From positions 62,001 to 126,000 of IMG/VR virus record IMGVR_UViG_3300035698_017111: a stretch of DNA of 64,000 nucleotides; one strand, 5' to 3'. Of this stretch, positions 32,336 through 41,900 are shown one piece after another. Source of the DNA: a virus. The translations under genes and the position numbers were made by a program. The notes below the pieces were generated by a model. The model was not told the origin of the DNA. It did no database searches and saw only the letters and a program-made list of their open reading frames with translations. Within the stretch, counting starts at the first letter, position 1. Each line of letters opens with the position of its first letter.

Positions 32336-35300
32336 TTACTCTGCTTCAACTGTAGCCTCTGGTTGAGTTTCTGTTTCTGTCTTAACTTCTTCTTCCATAG
32401 AATTTTCTTCCATTGGAAGTCGATACATCTCACCAGATTCAAGGTCCATGACGAACACGAAATCGTCTTCAATCATGCCTTCAAGATTTGATTCTTCAAC
32501 ACCCTTGGACTGTGCGACTTTCTTAATTGCGTTAGCTACAGCTGCTCCAAGGTGGTTGTCTTCTGACGAAACTGGAGTTGGGGCAATCTGGTTGTCGTCC
32601 TGGAATTCTTGGACATAACTATCGGGGTTACCAGAAGTTTGTTTATCTCCAGATTCTTCATCAAACGATACAGACTCTCCACCAATGCCATCACCAGAAC
32701 CATCACGAGGAACTACGTCAGTATGAAGATCTTTTCCACCTGGTCCAAGATCGTATGCTTCTTCTCTAACCTTGGTAGGACTATCTACATCAGGACGTTT
32801 AACATCTATTTCTGGTTTTGCTTTTTCTTCCTTGCGAGGAACGTCAAGTTTATCACCAGTAGGTTCTTCTTTTTCTGCCTGCTCACTATCAACTGGTTCT
32901 GTCTGACCAACCTCGGAAGTCTGAGCTTTTACAACCTTCTTGTCTTTGCTTGCCGTTTTGTCATCTTTGTCATCTTTGTCGTCTTTTTTACACTTTGGAT
33001 CACATTCACATGGACACTTTTTACAGGTCTTGCATGGTTTTCCACGACCTGTTCCAGGACCATCACCATCTGGTCCTGTGCCGTCTCTGTTTCGTGCGAC
33101 CTTCATCCATTCGTTGGTAGAAGCTTCCTTGGGGGTTTCTTCCTGAGGGGTAGGTTCTTGAACCTCAACACCTCTTTCAGTTCCCTGAACGACATCTTCT
33201 TCGGCAAGAGTGCTTCCGGCTGCTGTGCCGTGCATTTCTTTTGCTTCATTTTCACTATCGTTCGTATCAAGATCCACTTCGCCATCGTCTACAATGCCTT
33301 GATCCTCATCACGAGGAACATCTGCTTCTGTGTCGAGAGGCATACTAATTGCCTGTGCGACTGCAGAAAGATCCAAGTTCATTCCGGCACTCTGTGTCTG
33401 CGAACCAACCTGACCACCTCTAAGGAGTTCGGTTGTATTCTTCGACACATTATGGATATCTTCTTCTGTCATCGGTTCGGTATCTGTTTCTAATTCATCT
33501 TCTTCAACTTCCATCTCAAGACCATCACTAAAGAGGCTGTTCATGATTCCAACTTCTTCTGCCTCTGGTTCTGGTGCTTCGTCGATAATGACATCTTCTT
33601 CAACGTCTTCGCCTGGACCTTCGTCCTCTAACATTGGAGGCTCTTCGTCGGTTTCAAAAGTCTCAGTAATTTCAAGGATTTCTTCTGGGTCTCCATCTTC
33701 AGAACCTTCTCCACCAGCGACTGGCAGTTCTACTTCAACTTCGTTACCTTCAGTATCAGTAATTGAAAGTTCAATCTTCTCGATGCTATCGGAGTTAAAC
33801 GAACCAGATCCCTCACCCAACTCTTCACCTAATTCATCAACAGGCTCATCGTCAAAGATCTCTTCAAGTCCGTCATCATCTCCGAAGTCAACTGCATCTT
33901 CTTCTGTCTCGTCAATATCTTCCTCAAAATCAACACTATCGACTTCTTCTTTGTCTGTATCTTCGAAGTTTTCTTCACCGAACTGTGCTGTTTTTCTCAA
34001 GTCTTTAATCGAGGCACAGATTTCAATTGCGTCTTCATCGGCATATCCAGTGGCAACCTGATCTGACATGCAGTCAAGCCAAGGATTGTCACCAAGAACA
34101 GCTGCGATCTTCTGAATTTGTTCTCTATGTGAAAGAATCTTATGAAGAGCGTCTTTCACTTCGTCACAGTTATCACATCCTGCGTTCACTGCATAACCAC
34201 CAACGGAATTTACTTTCTCTGAGATGCTAAGGTTAGGTTCAACGGTTAAAATAACTTTCATCTTATCTTCTTCACGAGAAGCACTCACGTGGGTTTGGCA
34301 ACCACAACTCACACAGGCTCCGAAACTGTCCTTAAATGCGACCTTTTGACTACCACACTGTGGACAAATTGTTCCGATTGGCGAAAGAGCGATCTTAGAA
34401 ATCTCATCACTATCGTTTTCTGGATCAAATATTGCTTTTGTATCGGTAACAAGTTCTGCACCGCGAATAAGTCTATCTGCTGGAAGTTCCATGGAGAACT
34501 GCAACGATGCTGTTTTAATCCAATCGTTTGCTCCACCAACTGCTCCAGGTGCACCCATCTGATCTGCACCACCGGGAGCTGCCGGAGCGGGCATACCAGC
34601 TGGTTGTGCGTTAATCATTTCATTTGTTTCGTCTACTGCATCTGGCTCCATCTCTTCTTCTTCACCACCGGGCTCGCCACCTGCTATTCCTGCGTCACCG
34701 ATAACTTCAGGATTCAGGATATCGAGATTAACTGCGACAGAGTATTCAAGACCACAAGAGTTACACTTATAATCTCCACCCATTGCGTCAACATCATCTG
34801 ATGCACAGAGAGGACAAATAGAACCAAATGGTTTTGCTGCATACTCATCCATATCTCCATCTTCTGGTCCAAGTTCATCAAGACCTTCTGGAGCTGGGGC
34901 ACCAAGAGACTCGACACCAGCACCTGGAGCAGGCATTCCACCCATATCAGGTGCTCCCTGAGGAGCTGGCATTGTAGTACCGGCTGGGCTTTGTGCCAAA
35001 CGTTCTAATTTCTCTTTAGTACCTGCGGCGAGTTCTGTTCCAACTGGCTCTTCCATGGCAGGAGCTTGATCAACCATCTTATTTCCTGGTTGTGGTGCTT
35101 CTTGCATGTTATTTCTTGAGTCGTATGACTGAGGTGTATGTTCTTTTTCAACAGTCGATGTAAACGTTGCTGTTGCTTTGACATTACCAACCTGATCAAT
35201 TTCGATGTTATTTAACGAAACATCTTCTTTACCCTTAAGGATGCTTCCAGAAAGCCAATTTCTAATAGCTGCTCTTCCTTCAGGAGTATTTGCCTGATCG

Positions 35301-37933
35301 GAACTATTTAAACCGGCTTCGGATAACTGAAACATAATAGTTGTTTCGTTGCTCTGCACGTCTGAGATATTTGCTGCATGAATTTTTTTCCATGCATCTC
35401 TGATGGAAGCTTCTCTTGATTCCTCAACGGTTTCATCTTTAACCTGATTCTTGGCGATGTTTTTAAGTTCTTCAATCTTCTCATCGGCAAGCTTCGAAAC
35501 TTCGTCGGACAATGCCTGTGGGTCTTCGTACATGACCTTGATTGTCTCTTCAAGAAGTGGGCTAATTGACTCTACATCATCAATTTGTTCCGAGATAGCC
35601 TTTTCGGCAATGTCGGAAACGTCATTAATAGTAAGTTGAGCTTTCTTAGAAATGCTCTCTTTCGGAGACTGTATTCCGGCGACCTTGATCGGAGCAGCAC
35701 TGAGAGTTTTCGGAGAAATTCTTTCACTAACGACAACATTGGAGAGACCAGTAAGTATTGCTTGTATGACAGTATCGGCAGCAGATGCGTTATGTGGGGA
35801 AGCGTCGGAAGCGATTGGACTGTCTGTACCTTGACGATGTCCTTCGAGCTGTCCTTCGCCAACTTCATCTGCGGCTTTGCCGAGACGATCTTTGCCTTCA
35901 AACTGTTCTTCAGTAATAGGCAATTTATCACCGTCACGAGCTTCTTCATCCCATCTATCTGCAGTTCCACCGTTTTCAGCAAGCTGACGTTCACCGACTT
36001 CTTTTGGTGTAGCTTGATCTGATTCGTCACGGTCTGAACCGAAGTTTGTTGGGCGAGAAGTGTCGAGCTGGGTTTCTGTGACTTCAAGGTTTTCTTTAAT
36101 ACCGTCAGGTCTTACCCTGCTGAAATCACCCTTACCAGTTTCTGGAGTCTGTTTGATGTCTTCCAACTGTTTTTCAGTTGTGACACCAACTTGGCCAGTG
36201 GCCAAAGACTCATCATTCTTTCTTTCGAAGTTCCCACTCAGTCCCTCAAGTTGACTCTCTCCGACTTCGTCAACAGGAGGTGCATTGGTTAGGAGGGCTT
36301 CTTGTGTAATTTTTTGGTCTTTTGCACTCATTTTAATCTCTCCATTTTCAAAATATTTGTTTGACAACTGTTCGATTAATCTTCCAGCCATAACTTGCGG
36401 ATTTACTTTCATCAAAGAAACAAGCTCATCTCCCAGTTGTTCTGCAGTAAGAATTGCAACTTCTTTTCCACTAACAGATCCCTTAATCCCCTTGTTGGGG
36501 TCAAGAGTCACAGAGTAAGGGCCATCCACGATAATCATTGGTTCTTCCTCTGAAGCTTGCTTCTCCAAAATGTCAGCAAATTTTCCACTAATCTGGTTGC
36601 TTGCAACCATTCTTGCTTTTTCTTTGGAAGTAGGCATATTATCGGTTCTCCTTGAACACTCTGTTTTAAGGGCAGTAATCCCTCTAACTAAGTTATTTAA
36701 TTCTGACTTCAATGTACTTAATCCCTCTATGTAATTAGCTGTTTTGATATTTCTTTCACTCGACATAGTCGGTGTAAGAGGGGGTGCTGCACCTGGGGCA
36801 GCGGGAGCGGGTGCTGCGGGAGCTTGTGCTGCGGGAGCTGCAGGAGCCGCCGGAGCTGAATCTTCTGGAGTTGCTTCTGGCATTCCTAATCCTCCACCAG
36901 CATCTCCACCACCTTGCTCTGGAGTGGCATTTTCTTCTCCACCTTGATTGGCAAATCCTGCTTCCACCAGGTCGAGGATCAGGTTCTGTAGATCCGAAAG
37001 CAGGCCACCAATCTCTTCTAAGAACTCAAAGTCAACATCTTTTGAGCCCAATATTTGTTCAGCAACTTCTCTAAGTAGATCAAGGGACCTGTTGAGTTTG
37101 TCAACATCTTCTCCTCTTGCGGTTCTACTAATAGAAGCAACTTTCTTCAATCCGACTAAACTATCATTACCTTCCCTCAGAACACTGGTAAGTTTATCAA
37201 GTAGTTCAGGTCCAGTAAATACATTTTGAACGGTACAGTTTTCACATGCACCGTCTGTTACAGCACTGAGTTCAATAAACTTAATGCCATAATTTGATTC
37301 ATAGACCTTCTTACCCTTAATTGTTTTACCTTTATGACTTCGAACGTGTGAGCAGTAGTCAGCTTCAGTGGATGCTCTATTCTTACAAACAGAACAAACA
37401 CTTTCTTTTACCGCACAACCCATGGAAACGTCATTAATGTATCCTTGACGTATACCTCTTGCTAATTCTGGATACGCTTTAGCGTCAACCATTGTGTCGG
37501 TATAGATACAATGGTTATCTAAATCGTAGAATGCAGAAACGATTTTTCCCTTGGCTTGTTCAATGTCATCATTTTTATGGTTGGTAAAGAAGGCACAATT
37601 GACAAAAGTCTCAAAAGCCTTCAGACCAGTCTCTTCACAAACTGATAAAAGTTCTTCTTCTGAGAAATAATCACCATTATCATTCGCACCATGAAACATT
37701 TCACCAGTGGCATCTGATCCACCAGCATCAATGGCACGGGCACGAAAAATAATCCATTCTTCTGGATTCCTGTCCTCTAGTTCGGAAACTAGATTAAGTG
37801 AATTAGAAGCATGGAGAAGGTTTTCACTGATATCATGCTTAATGAATGCCATTCTCTTAGGCCCATGAAGCAATATGTCCCGATCAATTGTAGATGAGGC
37901 AATAATTCTAAGATTGGCTGTCTTATAAATCAT
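32336..37933 (-). CDS. Giant prohead-protease/core-like protein
   Basis: 1865 residues. The first 250 residues are like the prohead maturation protease/core proteins of large phages: FRARAIDAGG, FFTNHKNDDIEQAKGKIVSAFYD, ARGIRQGYINDVSMGC, then a cysteine cluster (CSVCKN, DYCSHVRSHKGK, ACENC). The middle contains at least five spaced copies of a V-G/T-E-x-QL motif and three CxxC zinc-ribbon-like segments (CPLCAS...CNSCG near residue 1040; CPQCGS...CVSCG near 1190; CKTCKKCPCEC near 1640). Long acidic stretches fill the rest. The C-terminal 200 residues are paralogous to the scaffold-like protein. Probably an internal head protein that carries a protease-like domain; which part is catalytic is not clear. 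Only a weak ribosome site precedes the ATG. Confidence 0.6.
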   Translation of the reverse strand: MIYKTANLRIIASSTIDRDILLHGPKRMAFIKHDISENLLHASNSLNLVSELEDRNPEEWIIFRARAIDAGGSDATGEMFHGANDNGDYFSEEELLSVCEETGLKAFETFVNCAFFTNHKNDDIEQAKGKIVSAFYDLDNHCIYTDTMVDAKAYPELARGIRQGYINDVSMGCAVKESVCSVCKNRASTEADYCSHVRSHKGKTIKGKKVYESNYGIKFIELSAVTDGACENCTVQNVFTGPELLDKLTSVLREGNDSLVGLKKVASISRTARGEDVDKLNRSLDLLREVAEQILGSKDVDFEFLEEIGGLLSDLQNLILDLVEAGFANQGGEENATPEQGGGDAGGGLGMPEATPEDSAPAAPAAPAAQAPAAPAPAAPGAAPPLTPTMSSERNIKTANYIEGLSTLKSELNNLVRGITALKTECSRRTDNMPTSKEKARMVASNQISGKFADILEKQASEEEPMIIVDGPYSVTLDPNKGIKGSVSGKEVAILTAEQLGDELVSLMKVNPQVMAGRLIEQLSNKYFENGEIKMSAKDQKITQEALLTNAPPVDEVGESQLEGLSGNFERKNDESLATGQVGVTTEKQLEDIKQTPETGKGDFSRVRPDGIKENLEVTETQLDTSRPTNFGSDRDESDQATPKEVGERQLAENGGTADRWDEEARDGDKLPITEEQFEGKDRLGKAADEVGEGQLEGHRQGTDSPIASDASPHNASAADTVIQAILTGLSNVVVSERISPKTLSAAPIKVAGIQSPKESISKKAQLTINDVSDIAEKAISEQIDDVESISPLLEETIKVMYEDPQALSDEVSKLADEKIEELKNIAKNQVKDETVEESREASIRDAWKKIHAANISDVQSNETTIMFQLSEAGLNSSDQANTPEGRAAIRNWLSGSILKGKEDVSLNNIEIDQVGNVKATATFTSTVEKEHTPQSYDSRNNMQEAPQPGNKMVDQAPAMEEPVGTELAAGTKEKLERLAQSPAGTTMPAPQGAPDMGGMPAPGAGVESLGAPAPEGLDELGPEDGDMDEYAAKPFGSICPLCASDDVDAMGGDYKCNSCGLEYSVAVNLDILNPEVIGDAGIAGGEPGGEEEEMEPDAVDETNEMINAQPAGMPAPAAPGGADQMGAPGAVGGANDWIKTASLQFSMELPADRLIRGAELVTDTKAIFDPENDSDEISKIALSPIGTICPQCGSQKVAFKDSFGACVSCGCQTHVSASREEDKMKVILTVEPNLSISEKVNSVGGYAVNAGCDNCDEVKDALHKILSHREQIQKIAAVLGDNPWLDCMSDQVATGYADEDAIEICASIKDLRKTAQFGEENFEDTDKEEVDSVDFEEDIDETEEDAVDFGDDDGLEEIFDDEPVDELGEELGEGSGSFNSDSIEKIELSITDTEGNEVEVELPVAGGEGSEDGDPEEILEITETFETDEEPPMLEDEGPGEDVEEDVIIDEAPEPEAEEVGIMNSLFSDGLEMEVEEDELETDTEPMTEEDIHNVSKNTTELLRGGQVGSQTQSAGMNLDLSAVAQAISMPLDTEADVPRDEDQGIVDDGEVDLDTNDSENEAKEMHGTAAGSTLAEEDVVQGTERGVEVQEPTPQEETPKEASTNEWMKVARNRDGTGPDGDGPGTGRGKPCKTCKKCPCECDPKCKKDDKDDKDDKTASKDKKVVKAQTSEVGQTEPVDSEQAEKEEPTGDKLDVPRKEEKAKPEIDVKRPDVDSPTKVREEAYDLGPGGKDLHTDVVPRDGSGDGIGGESVSFDEESGDKQTSGNPDSYVQEFQDDNQIAPTPVSSEDNHLGAAVANAIKKVAQSKGVEESNLEGMIEDDFVFVMDLESGEMYRLPMEENSMEEEVKTETETQPEATVEAE

Positions 37934-37945
37934 ATGTGATTCTCG

Positions 37946-38083
37946 CTATTGTATTTCAGCAGCAGTCGTAAAGTCAGTTACGAGGGCAGAGGCATGCTCT
38001 GTTCCTAATAACTGCTTTAGATACTGATGAAGCTTCACCCTATCCCCATCAGATAATTCTGAAATTTTGACGAATCCACCCAT
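37946..38083 (-). CDS. Small protein, paralog of 38099-38269
   Basis: 45 residues leftward; TAGGAGAACCCATCA precedes the ATG. The opening FVKISELSDGDRVKLHQY and the ending SALVTDF match the neighbouring 56-residue protein nearly position by position, so the two arose by tandem duplication. Both lie between the giant head protein and the gene at 38434, suggesting a virion-associated role. Confidence 0.65.
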   Translation of the reverse strand: MGGFVKISELSDGDRVKLHQYLKQLLGTEHASALVTDFTTAAEIQ

Positions 38084-38098
38084 TGATGGGTTCTCCTA

Positions 38099-38269
38099 TT
38101 AAGCCTTTGTTTCTTTCGAGGAGGCCTCAACATCGATAGCTTTTCCATCTGGTTTGAAGTCAGTCGTAAGGGCACCTGCGAATTCACTGCCCCACAATTC
38201 ACCCCAATACTTACGGAGTTTTGTTCTGTCTTTTCCAGAAAGCTCAGATACTTTAACAAACTGTTCCAT
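38099..38269 (-). CDS. Small protein, paralog of 37946-38083
   Basis: 56 residues leftward; TTAAGGAGAATCACA precedes the ATG. FVKVSELSGKDRTKLRKYW and GALTTDF are shared with its neighbour; it has an extra charged tail. A second small gene of the same family follows 15 bases later. Function unknown. Confidence 0.65.
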   Translation of the reverse strand: MEQFVKVSELSGKDRTKLRKYWGELWGSEFAGALTTDFKPDGKAIDVEASSKETKA

Positions 38270-38433
38270 TGTGATTCTCCTTAATCGGATTATTGAAGAT
38301 AGAAAACCAATGTTCCTGATACTTCTTTGTCAAGAACACTGAGATAACCCTTTCTCTATTCAATTTACGGAAAACTAAATCGTTTTCCCTTTATTATTTT
38401 TGATTATCTGCATTTTTTTTAGTATTAATTTTA

Positions 38434-38823
38434 TTAGAACGATTCAAACTTCCTATACAACCAAACATTCACACTCGTTGCACCAGATGCTAATTTAATT
38501 CTAATCCATGGATATGGTAAATTGGTTGCATACGAATCTGTAGAACCACTAAGGGTCATTGAATCTATTTCATGCCACAAGCCAGATTGCGGAGAGGCAC
38601 TTGCTTCAACAGTTACGTCTCCTGTTCCATCTGCCATTACAACAAATCCACTAGATCTCATTGTTCTAAAAGGTCCACCATATGTGTCAACAGAAGCATT
38701 GGCATCTGCGAATACTTGCAGTTCAGGTGCATCTTTTTTAGCATGGACATCTGTCCAATTGCCAAATCTGGGATCTGTAGTGGGATTTATATCTCCCCTG
38801 GGTCCTGGTTGTCCACTAGCCAT
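38434..38823 (-). CDS. Hypothetical beta-rich protein, virion-type
   Basis: 129 residues leftward; GAGGAGATATTAGA precedes the ATG. It opens with a short collagen-like GQPGPRGD, then strands typical of small virion proteins (SSGFVVMADGTGDVTVEASA; PWIRIKLASGATSVNVWLY). The place between portal and prohead genes and the Gly-x-Pro start suggest a minor structural protein. The 164-base gap on its other side holds no gene. Confidence 0.55.
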   Translation of the reverse strand: MASGQPGPRGDINPTTDPRFGNWTDVHAKKDAPELQVFADANASVDTYGGPFRTMRSSGFVVMADGTGDVTVEASASPQSGLWHEIDSMTLSGSTDSYATNLPYPWIRIKLASGATSVNVWLYRKFESF

Positions 38824-38910
38824 TCTAATATCTCCTCAGTAAGATCCGTTCTTATGCGTATAAGGTTCACTAATAACTTCGTGTTTCCCTTTATTTATTG
38901 CAATATATTT

Positions 38911-41900
38911 TTACATTGTTTGATCTGTAGATTTTGCTTTGACGACTTGTATTATTTTTGCAACTACATCATTGATATTGAAATTAATTTCATCTTCAGT
39001 GAACCTTAATACTTCCCAACCGAATCCTGCTAATCTAGAGTCTCTATCGGTATCTTTTTCTATGTCCTCTGGCATTGAATGAAATCTTTTACCATCGGAT
39101 TCAACAATAACCTTTTGTATAGGAAAAAAACCATCAACTGTTACCTTTGCCATATGTACTGGTTCTGGTTTTTGTTGTGCTTGAAAGTCTATAGGTAAGT
39201 TGCCAGTTTTCTGTGCTTCTTCAATACCGGAATATAGTTTTTGCTCAATAGACGTGAGACGAAACATTCCAGTACGAGGACCAACTACCCATTCATTGTC
39301 AAGGTTTTCACCTGCTTGTTGCGGCGGCTGCTTAGGTTCCATAGGTGGTTTCATTTTGCGTTTATTCGGACGCCTAACAGAAGGCTCCATCTCTACAGCC
39401 TGTTCGTAACTTTTCATTTGAGTGTCGTGTGCCATAGAAGCACCTGATGGAGCTCCACCGCCTGCGGCACCACCACCACCCGACATAGATGGTGCAAGAG
39501 AATCACCTGGTAAACCAGGACCAGATTGTCCACCTGGCAAATTACCACTATTTTCATCCTGAGGCATACCACCACTGCCAAGACCGCTACTACCGCCACC
39601 ACCAAAACCTGATCCCATACCGCCTGGACCATCCTGACCACCTTGCATTTGTGGGGCAATGCCGAGTTGTTGTTGATAAGCTTGTTCGAGACGAACTCTT
39701 TCAGTTTCTATATCGTAATCAATATTCATTTTTTCACAGAGGAACTGTGTTGAGACAACACCCTTGTCCCAAAGTTGAATGTAGGTATTGTTCTTTTGTG
39801 TCTCATCTCTAAGGTTAAGGTCATTCCACTTAATCTCTGGATAATCAAGTATTTTCTTGCCACTTTTTGATTCGGTATAAAAACCACGCATCCTTGCTTC
39901 TGTTTTGTATACTTTGTCTGTGATCCAAAATGCCAATAGACCCTGAATCATAACCAATCGTTTAATTGTTGCCTCAATACCAATAGCAGCTTGAGAATAA
40001 CTAGGTCCAGTACCACTTAAGAGAGCTTCATTCACACCAAGACCCTTAATGAGTGCTTTATCAATTAATTCATATTCTTTAGTTAACTGAAGAACCTTAC
40101 CAGCGGCTCCAACCCATTGAAAATCAAAAGCATGGTGTGTCACAAGTGTAAGGTTTGGATCATTAGCAGTAACTGCTAATTGTCTCTGGGTATCACCAAT
40201 ATCATTCGGTCCAGCAGGACGTTGATCGTTACCAATCTTACAAACCTTAACTGGTAGAATATGTCTCTCTGCCACAATCCACTGTGCCTGTCTTAATTTA
40301 TCTTGATATGCGAGGACTGGGAACAGAGGAGCAATTAAACTACGACCATAAGCCTGATATGGGATTTCATCATGCTTTAAGTGAGTAATGGCATTTGAAC
40401 TAAGTGGAATTGGTTGTTGTGCTAGAATTAATCTTCTAAGATTCTCTGGAATCTGTGCATAGATTTCTGCTGGCTGTTTGTTCCAAACGATCTGCTTCAG
40501 TGTATCGTCTGGAATAAGAGATATAATGGGTTCGGTAGGAATGAGTGGATTCATTTTAACATCAATCCAATCAGGATTCATAACAGAGACACTGGCTATT
40601 TGTGAATCTTCGTGATTACATGGTTCTCCATTCTTTTTCTTTCCAAAACCACCACATTCTTCACAGGAAATAGACACGAACGGAAATGCGTCTCCCATGC
40701 AGAAATACTCAAATGCAATAAGGGGCAACCATTTCTCTAATCTAAGTCTTTTCTTTAAGTTGTCAAAATGTTCTTTCCTAATAGGATCACCAATTACATT
40801 TTCAAAACCTGCAAATGGGAATTGTGAATAAAATCTAAGAGATGAGGCAATGGTTGGATCGTTTTGTGCGAAAAACCTACAATTAGAAACCTTAAATCCA
40901 GAACATAAATAACTTCTTTCTGGATCAATCTGTAGATCATACCCAACACCAGTATAAAGATATTTCTCAATCTTTTCTATTGGTTGTGCGAAATATTCAT
41001 TCCCGTCTTCGTCTTTGGTAAAAAATCTGAGAACACGATCATGACCGTCATATTCGAAATCTTCAGGTATCTTGTTAGACTTCATGTACGGTCTGATCTT
41101 ATGAACCTCTGAGGCGGGAACAAAAATACGATAGACCCAAGTTCCGATCCTACCCATAGAATCTTCAAATCGCTCATATCTATTCAGAGTGCAAGAGATG
41201 CCACACATCAATAACATGAAATATAACTGATCCGCCATATCTTTACTGGAGTTATTAGCAACAAGTTTGTTCTGTGTCTTTGTGAAACTACCATCACCAT
41301 CAAAGTATCCACCAAGTACGTGAAGCATTTGTTCACGGTTAAGATGCGTGATTTCCTCGGTAAATTTCTTGTTAGAAAGTTTACCTACAATAAATCGTTT
41401 ATAATCAGAAAAATATCCCTTAATAAATTTTGCTATTCTAGTGCATGATTTTCCATGTTTATATTTATTGTAATTGGGTATTAGATTTTCAACAACTGGC
41501 AAAAATAAATTTAATTCATCATTGTTGATGTTTAGATATATGGCGTCGTCATAAACAGTTCCATCGGCTATGCAAAGCCCAACAGACCATAAAAAATCAT
41601 CTGTCGCAGTCAAAAACACAGAGTTGTATCCGTATTTTTCTTCTTTAAATTTTGGGATAGGAGTTAATAGAAAATCTTTAAGTACGGCTTCATCGGCACG
41701 GATTCTTTTTATTGGCCAGTTTTCAGATTGAATAAAATCTTTTTTAGGATACGGACCTTTCTTGCCTTCTCGATATAATTTATCACCATATCTTTTTACT
41801 GCATTTTTAAGAGGCTTAGATTCAATGCAAAAAAGATTATGTTCTTCGGATATTTCTAGTTCATGATAATACCCAGAACATTTAATCTTAACAAACGTTT

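Noticed and set aside
33543-34061. Ser-rich 172-codon frame opposite the acidic part of the giant head gene
   Set aside because: Its composition is only the complement of Asp/Glu/Ser codons on the other strand.
30267-37933. K/R-x-A-Q/S/N as a head-protease cleavage motif
   Set aside because: Seen more than 15 times (KKAQ, KTAS, KVAQ and similar), but its expected frequency in this many residues is of the same order, so enrichment cannot be claimed without a count.
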